A DNA stretch of 64,000 bases from Coraliomargarita algicola (GTDB lineage: Bacteria; Verrucomicrobiota; Verrucomicrobiia; Opitutales; Coraliomargaritaceae): contig NZ_CP138858.1 of NCBI RefSeq assembly GCF_033878955.1, positions 2,879,001 through 2,943,000 on the forward strand, given 5' to 3'. This document shows, one piece after another, positions 35,744 to 45,700 of this stretch. How positions within the stretch are numbered: position 1 is the stretch's first letter; the number at the start of each line of letters is the position of its first letter. The notes beneath the pieces were generated by a model that saw only the letters and a program-made list of their open reading frames with translations, did not search any database and was not told the DNA's origin. The position numbers and the translations under genes were made by a program.

Positions 35744-36598
35744 ATGGCACTCTTTGGAAAACCTCAGTACTCGACCGTCACCGTTAAGAAAAAGGACATC
35801 CCTAAGGATCTTTGGACGAAATGCCCGAAGACGGGCGAGATCATTTACAACCGTGTATTGAAGGAAAATTTGATGGTGGTGCCAAGCAGTGGCTACCACT
35901 TCCCACTTAAAGCACGTGATCGTATCGCTTCTATGCTGGATGAGGGGACTTTCGAAGAGATGGACATGGGGGTGCATTCGCTGGATCCTTTGGAATTTAA
36001 CGCGACTTCTTCGTATCCTGAAAAGTTGAAACAGAATCAGGATAAGACGAAGGAGACGGATACGGTCATTTCTGGCATGGGCACAATGGGGGGCATGCCG
36101 GTGAGTATCGCGGTGATGGATTTCCGCTTTATGGCGGCTAGCTTGGGTTCGGCAGCGGGTGAGAAAATCACGCGTGCGATTGAGCGTGGCGTGGAAAAGA
36201 AGTGTCCTGTCATTATCGTTTCCGCTTCGGGGGGCGCTCGTATGCAGGAGGGGATTTTAAGTTTAATGCAATTGGCGAAGACCAGTGCTGCGCTTGCGAA
36301 GTTAAGTGAGGCGGGACTTCCTTATTTCTCAATTTTGACGAATCCGACGATGGCGGGTGTGATGGCTAGTTACGCATCGTTGGGGGATGTGATTATCGCG
36401 GAACCCGAAGCGTTGATCGGCTTTGCGGGTCCGCGTGTGATCAAGGAAACCACGCAGCAGGATTTGCCGGCTGGCTTTCAAACATCTGAGTTTTTACTTG
36501 AGCATGGTTTGGTCGATTTGATCATTCCTCGTGGTGAAATGCGCGACCGTATGATTAATTTAATTAAGGCGCTCTACGGCTCTAAGAAGTCGGCGTAG
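35744..36598 (+). CDS. accD: Acetyl-CoA carboxylase carboxyltransferase beta subunit
   Basis: A 284-residue beta subunit of the acetyl-CoA carboxylase carboxyltransferase (first step of fatty acid synthesis). The crotonase-fold core is complete, with SASGGARMQEG and the oxyanion region FAGPRVIKET. The N-terminal zinc ribbon is degenerate: of the four cysteines expected at 27, 30, 46 and 49, only Cys27 remains (Thr30, Val46, Ser49). The protein is otherwise full length, so the loss is a family feature or a local drift, not a truncation. folC follows after palindrome copy D. Confidence 0.92.
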   Translation: MALFGKPQYSTVTVKKKDIPKDLWTKCPKTGEIIYNRVLKENLMVVPSSGYHFPLKARDRIASMLDEGTFEEMDMGVHSLDPLEFNATSSYPEKLKQNQDKTKETDTVISGMGTMGGMPVSIAVMDFRFMAASLGSAAGEKITRAIERGVEKKCPVIIVSASGGARMQEGILSLMQLAKTSAALAKLSEAGLPYFSILTNPTMAGVMASYASLGDVIIAEPEALIGFAGPRVIKETTQQDLPAGFQTSEFLLEHGLVDLIIPRGEMRDRMINLIKALYGSKKSA

Positions 36599-36603
36599 GG
36601 TTT

Positions 36604-36677
36604 GTAGGGGCGTGATTAGTCACGCCCGCCGAGCAACAGCAGCTTTTAGACGCGGGCGTGAAAAGTCGCGCCCCTAC
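36604..36677. repeat. Intergenic palindromic repeat, family 1, copy D
   Basis: 74 bp between accD and folC. The left arm starts GTAGGGGCGTGATTAGTCAC and the right arm ends GTCGCGCCCCTAC: the GCGTGA/CGGGCG variant, with imperfect arms. It ends 6 bp before the folC ATG. Confidence 0.8.
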
Positions 36678-36682
36678 GTTTT

Positions 36683-37951
36683 ATGTCTCAATACACCAAC
36701 ACCCTCGACTATCTCTATGCGCTGAAGAATCGTGGTTCTAAGTATGGAATTGATCGGATGCGGCTTTTGGTGGAGGCGCTGGGCCACCCGGAGCGGCAAT
36801 TTCCGGTGATTCATGTGGCGGGGACCAATGGTAAGGGCTCGGTGTGTGCGATGCTGGAGGCGCTTTATCGGGATAATGGTTATCGCACGGGGTTTTTTAG
36901 TTCGCCGCACTTGGTGCATTTGGGCGAGCGGGCGCAGGTGAATCGGCAGATTCTTTCGGAGGCTGAAATTGTGCGCTATACGGAGCAGTTAAAGCCGATC
37001 GCTGCGGAACTGGGGCGGGATGACCCGGAGCTACATCCGACTTTTTTTGAATTTGTGGCGGCAATGGCTTTTCAACGCTTTGCAACGGAAGCTGTGGACA
37101 TTGGGATCATTGAGACGGGCCTCGGTGGTCGTTTGGACGCTACAAATGTGGTGGATCCTGCACTGTCGATTATCACAACGATCAGCTTGGACCATACAGA
37201 AATGTTGGGCGATACGCTGGCGGCGATTGCGGGTGAAAAGGCGGGCATTATTAAGGCCGGCAAGCCGGTGTTGATGGGCAAATTACCTGCGGAGGCGGAA
37301 GCTGTCGTTCGTCAGGTGGCTGAAGAGCGTGGTTGTCCGTTTTATGCATTGACAGATCGTTTCCCGGAGGGATCTACCCTGCCCTGCACAAATCTTGCGG
37401 GCAGTTTTCAGCGTTGGAATGCGGCCTTGGCGGTCTATGCGACGGAGATCCTGGCGGAGCAGTTTCCGCTACAATCGACGCAGGCGCTCTCGCATGTAGA
37501 TTGGGCGGGGCGCTGGCAGGTGCTCGAGTTGGATGGGCGGCAATTGATCCTAGATGCCTCACATAACCCTGAAGGCGTGGCTGCGCTGGAGGAAAACTTG
37601 GCTAAGTTGGTCAAGGCTGAGGGGTGCGAACCGATTATGATCGCTGGGACATTGGGCGAAGATCGTGCCCGCAGTTTAATGTCAGTGGTCGGCCGTTATG
37701 CGGATGAATTGTATTTGGTGGCAGCTCAACAAGAACGGGCAACGCCTACTGCTTTTTTAAAGAGCTGTCTTGAGCGCGATGCGGTGGAAACGGACCTTAC
37801 GGCCCTTTTCCCTACTCCGGGGCGTTGTGCCATTGGAGAGCCGGGCGACACAGTGGTGCTGACGGGCTCGTTGTATTTGATCGGAGAAGTGCTGGAGCGT
37901 ATCCAGGGCCGGGCGAAACTAGCTGGGAGCGGGCTGCAGGATAAGGTTTAG
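36683..37951 (+). CDS. folC: Bifunctional folylpolyglutamate/dihydrofolate synthase
   Basis: A 422-residue Mur-ligase-fold enzyme that joins glutamate to dihydropteroate and to folates. The P-loop is HVAGTNGKGSV; SSPHLVHLGER (folate site), TGLGGRLDATN and LDASHNPEGV are conserved Mur/FolC motifs. The accD-folC neighbourhood is a common bacterial arrangement. Confidence 0.92.
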   Translation: MSQYTNTLDYLYALKNRGSKYGIDRMRLLVEALGHPERQFPVIHVAGTNGKGSVCAMLEALYRDNGYRTGFFSSPHLVHLGERAQVNRQILSEAEIVRYTEQLKPIAAELGRDDPELHPTFFEFVAAMAFQRFATEAVDIGIIETGLGGRLDATNVVDPALSIITTISLDHTEMLGDTLAAIAGEKAGIIKAGKPVLMGKLPAEAEAVVRQVAEERGCPFYALTDRFPEGSTLPCTNLAGSFQRWNAALAVYATEILAEQFPLQSTQALSHVDWAGRWQVLELDGRQLILDASHNPEGVAALEENLAKLVKAEGCEPIMIAGTLGEDRARSLMSVVGRYADELYLVAAQQERATPTAFLKSCLERDAVETDLTALFPTPGRCAIGEPGDTVVLTGSLYLIGEVLERIQGRAKLAGSGLQDKV

Positions 37952-38027
37952 TGTGGGGGGGATGTCTTTGTACGGCTCGTTCTTTTCTGGCTTGTCGAGA
38001 CTGCGTAGGATCTGTGCCTGTAAATCG

Positions 38028-38054
38028 GCGGGCGTGACAAGTCGCGCCCCTAGC
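38028..38054. repeat. Intergenic palindromic repeat, family 1, half copy E
   Basis: Only the right arm (GGCGGGCGTGACAAGTCGCG followed by CCCCTA) is recognisable, between folC and the convergent gene at 38065. The left arm has eroded. Confidence 0.6.
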
Positions 38055-38064
38055 TTAACCAATG

Positions 38065-38478
38065 CTAGAAAGTCGCGTCGTAGAGTGTTTCTACTGGGGC
38101 TCCGTCAATATCTATGGTTTGGACTTTGAGCAGTTTCATGCCGGGGAGTGGCTCGTGTAGCAGGCTGTTGAGGTGCTTTAGGTCGGTGGCGTTTTGTTCG
38201 CTGGTTTGGCCTTTTTCTGTCCAAGTGATCTGGTAGGCGACCTCATCTGGATTGAGGCGGCGAGGTTTGAATGCGACTTGCTTGGCTTTGCTCTTCTTGG
38301 GCTTGGCGGCCTTTTTCTTGATACTTGAGGGCAAGGTGACGCTGGGGGCTTCGAAAGGGTAGTTTTCGCCTAGCAGTTCGTTGATTCGGCTCTCCGTTAT
38401 GTGCACACGCGCAAGCTCAGCTTCCCGTTGTATCAGGAGGCTGTTGATGGCGATGAGCTCTTCGGGAGAGGCCGACAT
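38065..38478 (-). CDS. Unknown small protein, last gene of the FtsK cluster
   Basis: 137 residues, no family recognised. A helical N terminus (EELIAINSLLIQREAELARVHI) is followed by a Lys/Pro/Ala-rich linker (SIKKKAAKPKKSKAKQ) and a C-terminal beta-rich domain of about 70 residues. It lies 12 bp after the coiled-coil protein on the same strand and shares with it a helix-plus-basic-linker layout, so the two may act together. Confidence 0.6.
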   Translation of the reverse strand: MSASPEELIAINSLLIQREAELARVHITESRINELLGENYPFEAPSVTLPSSIKKKAAKPKKSKAKQVAFKPRRLNPDEVAYQITWTEKGQTSEQNATDLKHLNSLLHEPLPGMKLLKVQTIDIDGAPVETLYDATF

Positions 38479-38490
38479 GCAGGCGAACGC

Positions 38491-38898
38491 TTACGCGTCG
38501 TCGGTCTTTGACTCGTCTTCCTTGGCGCTGGCTGCGTCGTCGGATTTGTCGGATGTGTCAGACTTAGCTGCGTCGTCTGCAGGCTTTGGAGCTTCCTCTT
38601 CCTTTTTCACGACAGGCGCTGGCTTGGGAGCCGCCTTTTTCTTTACGGGCGAAGCGGATGCAGTAAAGGTTGCGACGGGCATGGGTGGCTCTGGGAATGG
38701 GAAGACGCCGTCTTCGCCGACGATTTCGCAGACTTGAGTTTCGAGTTCGGCGATGCGTTGGTAGGCGGCCTCGCGTTCTTCCAGCAGTGTATCAATCTGG
38801 ATACGGGCTTCGAGTGCCTGGCGGATCGTCTCAGCGTCGCCGCGGAGAATGATCTCTGTCATCGTCAAGGGGATGAGCTTTTGTGGTTTTTTAGCCAT
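38491..38898 (-). CDS. Unknown coiled-coil protein with charged tail
   Basis: 135 residues. Residues about 15-60 form a predicted amphipathic coiled coil (AETIRQALEARIQIDTLLEEREAAYQRIAELETQV in pieces); the remainder is a low-complexity Lys/Ala/Pro then Asp/Ser/Lys-rich tail. No family recognised. It lies 17 bp from the repeat protein upstream and 12 bp from the gene downstream, as part of an apparent operon with ftsK. Confidence 0.6.
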   Translation of the reverse strand: MAKKPQKLIPLTMTEIILRGDAETIRQALEARIQIDTLLEEREAAYQRIAELETQVCEIVGEDGVFPFPEPPMPVATFTASASPVKKKAAPKPAPVVKKEEEAPKPADDAAKSDTSDKSDDAASAKEDESKTDDA

Positions 38899-38915
38899 AA
38901 TTTGATTGGTTGAAA

Positions 38916-40433
38916 TTAGTCGTTAAAGAAATTGGCGATTTTATTAAAGAGGGCTCCTTTACGTGGGCGCTCTGCTTTGGAAGTTGTTTGTTCGGGCTTA
39001 GGCTCAGGTTGTGGGGCGTCTGTTTGTGTTTGTTCGCGTTGTTGCTTGCGGATGCGCTGGGCAAAGTTTTCTTCGGCGGCAAAAACTACTTTGCGGTCCG
39101 AGTCGTTGAAAAGGCTGCGCAGTAGGTGTTCACTTAGGCTGGGGTTACTGGCGAGTTGACGGCGAACTTGCGGGCTGGGGTCCTTGCTGAGTGTATTTTT
39201 GAGTGCTTCGGTGAGTTGAGCCGAACGAGCCACGAAGGCCCGCACACTGGGTGCGGGGTGTATGGCGAGCTGTTGTGCGACTTTTTCGCTAAAACGATCG
39301 TAGTTGATTTCTTGATAGGCGAGGTGCTCGGCTACGACCAGTGACTCTCGATGGTTGATGAGCAGATCGTAGTGATCGCTGGCCAAGTCATCGCGATAAG
39401 CAACCAGCAGGGCAATGTCGTCGTCGGGGTGTTGGCAGAGCTCGCTGAGGGTGGCATCGCTGGTCGCGCGGTTTTTCGCCAGAGTGCGAATCGCGTTGAG
39501 ATCGTTGGAGGCAGCAATATGGAGTGCGATCGCCTCATGGATGGCGTGGTTGCCAGCTAAGCGACGGCGCACGCGCGGCGAAGTGTCTTGTGCGAGCAGG
39601 CGTTGAATGCTGGCTGGTAGGTCCGCTTGTTCTGCGAGAAAGATGCGATCCCGGGTATCTTCTGATTCGGCGAGATAGAGCATTTCGGGGCCGGATAGTT
39701 CGCTGCCTTTGAGCGCGGTGCGAGATACGAATGCGTGGGGCGAGGTGCGTAAGGCTGCGCTAACAGGTGCTGGTAGCGCTTTATTACGTCGTAGCAGGAG
39801 CAATTGTTGGTGTTGTTTATTTTGATCGGCCCAGAGCTGGAGTAGTTCTTCGTCGGATGAGAAGTTGAGGATGGTGGCAGCGCTGACTAGGCTGTCGTCG
39901 CTATTGGCAAGGTGCACGGCCACATCGGTATCGAGGTTTTTACGTTCACTCAGAGCGATGCGCACGGCGCTGGAAGCGTCGTCCGCCAGTAAGAATTGCA
40001 AAGGATTGGGCAGAGCCGAGTTTTGCGCGAGTGTGGCGCGGACGAACTCGTTTTCGTCGGTGACCAGCGTTTGAAATTCCTTAGGCGTGAGGTTTGGGTT
40101 CGCGGCGAGGGCGTGGCGGACGGCGACTTGTGGGTGTTGGGTCAGGCGTTGCAGTGATTGCTGCGGACACCGCGGATTGCCGGCCAAGCCAATCGCGATG
40201 TCGACCTTCTCCGGATCCAAGCTGCTGGCGATCTGCTCAGCCAGATCGGAGGGAATCAGTGGATAGTGCGCGAGAAAGCTGAGGTAGCGGTCTTGATCGT
40301 GATAGAGATCGTAGAGGTCGCGCAAGATACGCGTGAGCAAGGGCGGCTTGCGATGCGCCCGCACGGTCGCCTCGACGCCAAGCTCATCAATTTGCGCCAC
40401 CAAATCCTCGCAGGTTTCTATTTCTTGCACCAT
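38916..40433 (-). CDS. LRV/HEAT-like helical repeat protein
   Basis: 505 residues made almost wholly of about 22-25-residue helical repeats with the recurring pattern VRxxLAxNxxLPxxxxxxLxxD (for example VRHALAANPNLTPKEF, VRRQLASNPSLSEHLL), as in leucine-rich-repeat-variant or HEAT-like solenoids. The C-terminal about 60 residues are Gln/Glu/Pro-rich, ending in GALFNKIANFFND, possibly a binding peptide. It overlaps the end of ftsK by 16 nt, so the two are probably translationally coupled. A scaffold role for the FtsK-like motor is inferred. Confidence 0.72.
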   Translation of the reverse strand: MVQEIETCEDLVAQIDELGVEATVRAHRKPPLLTRILRDLYDLYHDQDRYLSFLAHYPLIPSDLAEQIASSLDPEKVDIAIGLAGNPRCPQQSLQRLTQHPQVAVRHALAANPNLTPKEFQTLVTDENEFVRATLAQNSALPNPLQFLLADDASSAVRIALSERKNLDTDVAVHLANSDDSLVSAATILNFSSDEELLQLWADQNKQHQQLLLLRRNKALPAPVSAALRTSPHAFVSRTALKGSELSGPEMLYLAESEDTRDRIFLAEQADLPASIQRLLAQDTSPRVRRRLAGNHAIHEAIALHIAASNDLNAIRTLAKNRATSDATLSELCQHPDDDIALLVAYRDDLASDHYDLLINHRESLVVAEHLAYQEINYDRFSEKVAQQLAIHPAPSVRAFVARSAQLTEALKNTLSKDPSPQVRRQLASNPSLSEHLLRSLFNDSDRKVVFAAEENFAQRIRKQQREQTQTDAPQPEPKPEQTTSKAERPRKGALFNKIANFFND

Positions 40434-42451
40434 TCGACCTCCTCAGGGGTGATAAAGACCTCACGCGGCGTGGAGCCATTTTGTGGGCCGACATGCATGC
40501 GGTCTTCCAGCTCTTCCATTAGGAGCGCGGCGCGGTTGTAGCCGATACGCAGGCGACGTTGTAGGAAGCTGGTGCTGGCCTTTTGGCTTTCGGCCACGGT
40601 GAGCATGGCTTTCTTTAGGAGCGCTTCGTCGTCTTCGCCCTCGATACTTTCGATGCCCATTTGGGTGCCGCCTTGATCAACCGGCGCGACCGTGCTGAGG
40701 TCGACGCGGAATTCCGGCAGGCGTTGACCCGAAATGTGCTCCACCACTTGAATGATTTCATGATCTTCCACCATCGGGCTTTGGATACGAATCAGCCGCG
40801 CAATGCCCGGCGGATTGAAGAGGAAGTCACCACGGCCTAAGAGGCTTTCGGCGCCCTTGCAGTCCAGAATGGTGCGCGAGTCCACATTGGAGGAGACTTG
40901 GAAAGCGATGCGTGTGGGGAAATTGGCCTTAATGATACCCGTAATGACGTTCACACTCGGGCGCTGGGTGGCCACGATGGTATGGATACCGACGGCGCGC
41001 GAGAGCTGAGCGATCCGAGCCAGTGCGCCTTCGGCGTCGCCCTTGGAAGTCATCATCAGGTCGGCCAACTCGTCGATAATCACGACCGTAAAGGGCATCT
41101 TCTTAAAGCCTTCGGCTGCGGCTTTTTCATTATAACCGGCAATATTACGCACCTGCTTTTCGGCCAGCACTTCGTAGCGGCGTTCCATTTCGGCCACCAC
41201 CCACTTGAGCACTTGCACGGCGGGCTTGGCATCGGCCACCACGGAGTGAATCAGGTGCGGCACTTGGCGGAAGAGGCCAAATTCCACCCGCTTGGGATCG
41301 ATCAAGACCAGCTCTAATTCATCCGGTTTGAATTTGTAGAGCATACTGAGGATCAGCGTGCTCATACAGACCGACTTACCACTACCGGTGGCCCCTGCGA
41401 TTAGCAGGTGGGGCGCTTTGGCTAGATCGGTGATGATCGGCTTGCCCTGGATGTCGAGGCCCATGATTAGAGGGATCTCGTAGTCGCAGTCACGCCACGC
41501 CTTGGACTGTAGGAGTGTGCGCAGAGCGATCGGCACGGAATTACTATTACCGATTTCGATGCCGACAAAAGGTTCGCCCGGGATGGGGGCTTGCATGCGG
41601 ATATTGGTGGTGGCTAGAGCCAGTGCGATATTCTTTTGTAGGGCGACGATCGACTCAACCCGCACGCCCATGCCTGGCTGCACGCGGAATTGAGTAATGC
41701 GCGGGCCAATCAGGGCGTCATAGACGTGAGCATCGACAGCGAAGCTATCAATCGCATCTTGTAGCGCATTTTTCTGAGCTTCCAGCGCTTCCGGTGTGAC
41801 CAAAGTGACCGAGCTAATATTCGGCTTGTCCAAGAGTTCAATGGTCGGCACCTGGTATTCGGAAAGATCAACCGGTTGTACGATCGGTTCCGGTTCCGGC
41901 GCCGCTTCGGCGGCTAACGCGTCCTCGGCAGCCACTTTAGCCGCTTCTTCGGCGATTTCACGCGAGCGTGGATCTTCGCCAGCCAGTTGGGCACGGGTGT
42001 TTGCGAGCATGCGCTGAAAGCGAGCTTCGCTATCGCTTAGGTAGGTTTTAAAATATGCGCTGCGTTCTTCGCGGTCTTTGAGTAGTGCGTCGAGCTCCGT
42101 GCGCCAGGTGGCCAGTTCAGCCGCTTCGGCCGCCATGACCGCTTGTTCTTTTTCCGCTTCGCTGGCGATGGTGTCAGGCAAGGCATCGTCCTCATCTTCT
42201 TCGAAGGTTTGGTCAGCTCCGTCTTCGTCAATTTCGTCAGAATCTACCAGATCTTCAGCGAGGACTTCGTCGTCTTCCAGCACATGGTTGTCGTCGACCT
42301 CATACTCCACCCACTCGTATTCGATTTCTTCTTCCTCTTCGTCAGCGCCCGCAACGCTCTCCTTCATCGCCTCGATGGTATCCACCAAGCGACTAATCCC
42401 CGCCTTCATCAGGCGGAGGGAGCTTTTTTTTCTGGAGAAAGGGAGAGCCAT
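40418..42451 (-). CDS. ftsK: FtsK/SpoIIIE-family DNA translocase without membrane domain
   Basis: 677 residues. The motor is complete: Walker A GATGSGKS (about 350), Walker B VVIIDELADLMM, and TRIAFQVSSNVDSRTILD. A C-terminal winged-helix gamma-like domain (LQRRLRIGYNRAALLMEELE) reads KOPS-type sites in other bacteria. No membrane helices precede it; the first about 200 residues are extremely acidic (DEEEEEIEYEW..., Glu/Asp/Ala-rich), so it resembles soluble SftA instead of division-site FtsK. It may align chromosome termini during division or serve another DNA-pumping role. It leads a four-gene operon. Confidence 0.88.
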   Translation of the reverse strand: MALPFSRKKSSLRLMKAGISRLVDTIEAMKESVAGADEEEEEIEYEWVEYEVDDNHVLEDDEVLAEDLVDSDEIDEDGADQTFEEDEDDALPDTIASEAEKEQAVMAAEAAELATWRTELDALLKDREERSAYFKTYLSDSEARFQRMLANTRAQLAGEDPRSREIAEEAAKVAAEDALAAEAAPEPEPIVQPVDLSEYQVPTIELLDKPNISSVTLVTPEALEAQKNALQDAIDSFAVDAHVYDALIGPRITQFRVQPGMGVRVESIVALQKNIALALATTNIRMQAPIPGEPFVGIEIGNSNSVPIALRTLLQSKAWRDCDYEIPLIMGLDIQGKPIITDLAKAPHLLIAGATGSGKSVCMSTLILSMLYKFKPDELELVLIDPKRVEFGLFRQVPHLIHSVVADAKPAVQVLKWVVAEMERRYEVLAEKQVRNIAGYNEKAAAEGFKKMPFTVVIIDELADLMMTSKGDAEGALARIAQLSRAVGIHTIVATQRPSVNVITGIIKANFPTRIAFQVSSNVDSRTILDCKGAESLLGRGDFLFNPPGIARLIRIQSPMVEDHEIIQVVEHISGQRLPEFRVDLSTVAPVDQGGTQMGIESIEGEDDEALLKKAMLTVAESQKASTSFLQRRLRIGYNRAALLMEELEDRMHVGPQNGSTPREVFITPEEVEWCKK

Positions 42452-42684
42452 GAATGTGGAGCAAAAGGCCCTGCGAATAGTATGTCACAGGGAAACGCGC
42501 TACGCTGAAATAACTCTGCAAGGGTTCAAGGCTGAATTTTCTGGGGAATGCGAATTCTTTATAAAGGAGAGAATGGATCTTAAGCGACACTAGCGTGTGA
42601 TTGCTGTTTTGCGTCGCTTTTGGTTTTTGAGAACGTAAGGCGCAGTTGTTGACGATTAGGTTTTAATATGGAGGCTGCCATCTC
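42452..42684. other. Intergenic region between divergent ftsK and aas
   Basis: No coding sequence supported. It must hold the promoters of the ftsK operon (minus strand) and of the aas-like gene. I could not identify a confident -35/-10 pair. Palindrome copy F occupies 42685-42758 next to it. Confidence 0.5.
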
Positions 42685-42758
42685 GTAGGGACTTCACTTG
42701 TGAAGACCGCAGTGGACCGGCTCTTAGGCTCGGCGGGCGTCACAAGTGAAGCCCCTAC
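42685..42758. repeat. Intergenic palindromic repeat, family 1, copy F
   Basis: 74 bp with a mixed-variant pair: the left arm (42685-42710) has the CTTCAC/GTGAAGACCGC form, and the right arm (42733-42758) the GCGGGCGTCAC form. It ends 11 bp before the aas-like ATG. Confidence 0.8.
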
Positions 42759-42769
42759 ATTTTCTACTT

Positions 42770-45700
42770 ATGAAAACTAACTCTTCTACCGCGCTCCCCA
42801 AGACCTTTTGGTGGCATAACCTCACGCAGTTTGGTGGGGCGATGAATGATAATATTTTCAAGCTGCTGATGGTCTATGCCCTGATTGCTTGGAAGGGGGA
42901 GGCTTCCTCGGCGGGTATCCTGGCCTCGGTGGGACTGGTGTTTGCCCTGCCCTTTTTGCTGATCGTGCCGATTGCGGGCAACTTTGCGGATAAATTTAGT
43001 AAGCGTAAGCTGATCGTGATCCTGAAGCTGGTGGAACTGGTGGTGATGGGCTTTGGGATTGGTGCGCTTTCGCTTCAAAGTCCCGCGATGTTGTATGTCA
43101 CGATGTTCTTGATGTCGGCGCAGAGTGCTTTCTTCGGGCCTTGTAAATATGGCATCTTGCCGGAGCAGGTGGATTCCGAGCAGCTCTCGAAGGCGAATGG
43201 CTCGCTGCAGTTGTTTACCTTTCTCGCGATTATTTGCGGCACCGTGCTGGCGCCGGAGTTGAGCTTGCTCAGCAAGGGCAATTTCAGTTTGGCGGCATGT
43301 GTGTGTCTCGTGATTGCCGGGCTGGGCTTGTTGGCGTCTTGGCAGATTGCGCGCACGCCGGCGCATCCGATTCGTCGGTTGAGCCTAAATGGCTTTGGCT
43401 CGGTCTTTCGCACAAGTTTGGAAATTCGTAAGGACGGCTTTCTGACACTGGCGGTCTTGGCCTTGGCGGTCTTCTCTTTGGCGGCCGCATTTATTCAGCT
43501 GAATGTGCTGGATTACGGGGAGCAGCACTTGGGGCTGACGCCTGAGGCGGCGACGCGCTTGTTTCTGCTGACCGCGATCGGGATCGGTGTGGGCTCGACC
43601 ACGGCGGGCTGGTTGAGTGGGCGCGGGATCGAGTTTGGCATCGTGCCGGTGGGCGCGCTGCTGATGAGTTTAAGTCTCGGCACCTTGGGTTTGATGGCAG
43701 AGGGTAATGTTTGGCTCTCGGCCATCAGTATGGCAGTGCTCGGCTTTGCGGCTGGGCTGTTCATCGTGCCGCTGCAGGCCTTCATTCAATACCGCAGCCC
43801 CGAGGATCGTGTCGGGGCGATTCAAGCGACGAATTCCTTTATGAGCTGGTTGGGCATCCTGTTGGCGAGTGGCTTGATCTATTTGAACGGGGCCGTGTTG
43901 GGCGGCAGCGCGCAGAATGGCTTTTTGTTGTTGGCTTGTTTGATTCTCGGCTTGGCGATTTTCAGTTTATGGGTGCTGCCGGACTTTTTTATTAAGTTCA
44001 TTGTGATGCTGATTACGCATGCCTGTTACCGCTTTCAGGTGCGTGGGCTGCATAATTTGCCAGCAAATGGCCCAGGATTGTTGGTCTGTAATCATGTCAG
44101 TTTGATGGATGCAGTGCTGGTGATGAGCAGTCAACAGCGACGCATTCGCATGCTGATGTCGCGTGAGCAATACGAGGGCTACGGGCGATTGACGCGCAAA
44201 GTGATCGATCTGGCGCAGGTGATTCTAATACATAGCCAGGACAATCCCAAGAAACTGCTGCAATCGCTCAAGACCGCCCGGCAGGCACTCGATGATGGTT
44301 ATCTCGTTTGTATCTTTGCCGAAGGTTCGCTGACCCGCACCGGCATGATGCGTCCCTTTAAGCAGGGCTTCGAACGTATCGTCAAAGGAACGGACTACCC
44401 CATCATCCCCGTCTATATCGGTGGCGCCTGGGGCAGTGTGTCCAGTTTCTATCAAGGCATGCCCAAAATCCGCCTGAGTGAGGATTTTCGCTATCCCGTC
44501 AGTGTGCATTATGGGGAGCCCCTGCCGACCCGCTCCAGCGCTTTCGAGGTGCAGCAGGCCGTGAGTGAGCTCTCGGTGGAGTCCTTCGAACTGGTCAAAG
44601 AGCGCCGCAAGAGTCTCGGGCATGAGTTGGTGGCCTCCGTGCGTCGCAACTGGAACAAGCTCGCCAGTGCCGATACCACGGGGCGCGAGATGAAATTTGG
44701 CGAACTACTGATTGCCAGTTTACTACTGCGAGATCGCTTGCGGGCCCAGACCGATCCCTCCGAGCGCAGTCTTGGCATTTTACTGCCGACCGGCACCGCT
44801 GCCACATTGGCCAATCTCGCTACAACCCTTGATCGACGCATTAGCGTGAATCTCAATTACACCGCGCCGGCCGCCAGTGTCGCTTCCGCGCAAGCCCAAT
44901 GCGAGATCCGTACTGTGCTGACCTCTCGTAAATTTCTGGAACGCCTACCAGAGTTACCATTAGGTGACAATGTGCTCTATTTGGAAGACCTACTCGCCGA
45001 CCTGAGTGGTCCAGCCAAATTACTCGCCTTCGTAAAGGCCCGATTGTGGCCCGCCCGTATGTTGATCGCCGGTATCTCGCCGGTGCAGCCCGACGAGGTG
45101 GCGACGATACTCTTTTCCAGTGGCTCCACCGCCGAGCCCAAGGGCGTGATGCTCAGCCATCATAATTTACTGTCCAACATCGAGTCCTTTCGCTCCGTCG
45201 TGACGCCCAAGCGAGAAGACGTCATGCTGGCCACCCTGCCCTTCTTCCATTCTTTCGGCTATACCGTGACGCTTTGGTTTCCTTTACTTTCCGGTATCAC
45301 CACCGCCTGCCACAGCAATCCACTCGAAGGCGAAACGATCGGCCAGCTCGCCGAGAAATACCGAGCCTCGATTCTGTTGACCACCCCTAGCTTCTTGCTG
45401 GCCTACGTGCGCAAGATCAAGCCCGAGCAGTTGCAGCATTTGCGTTACACCTTCACCGGAGCCGAAAAATTACAGCCACGAGTGGCACAGATGTTTGAAA
45501 AGCGCTTCGGCGTGCAACCGCTCGAAGGCTATGGGGCGACCGAGCTCTCGCCCGTGTGTGCGCTCAGCCTGCCCAATGTGACTGTCGATAATCTCGAAGA
45601 GACTGGCAATCGCGAGGGACGCCTCGGCCGAGTATTGCCCGGCATGGCGATGAAGATCGTGCATCCCGAGAGCAAGGCCACACTCGGGCCCGGCGAAGAA

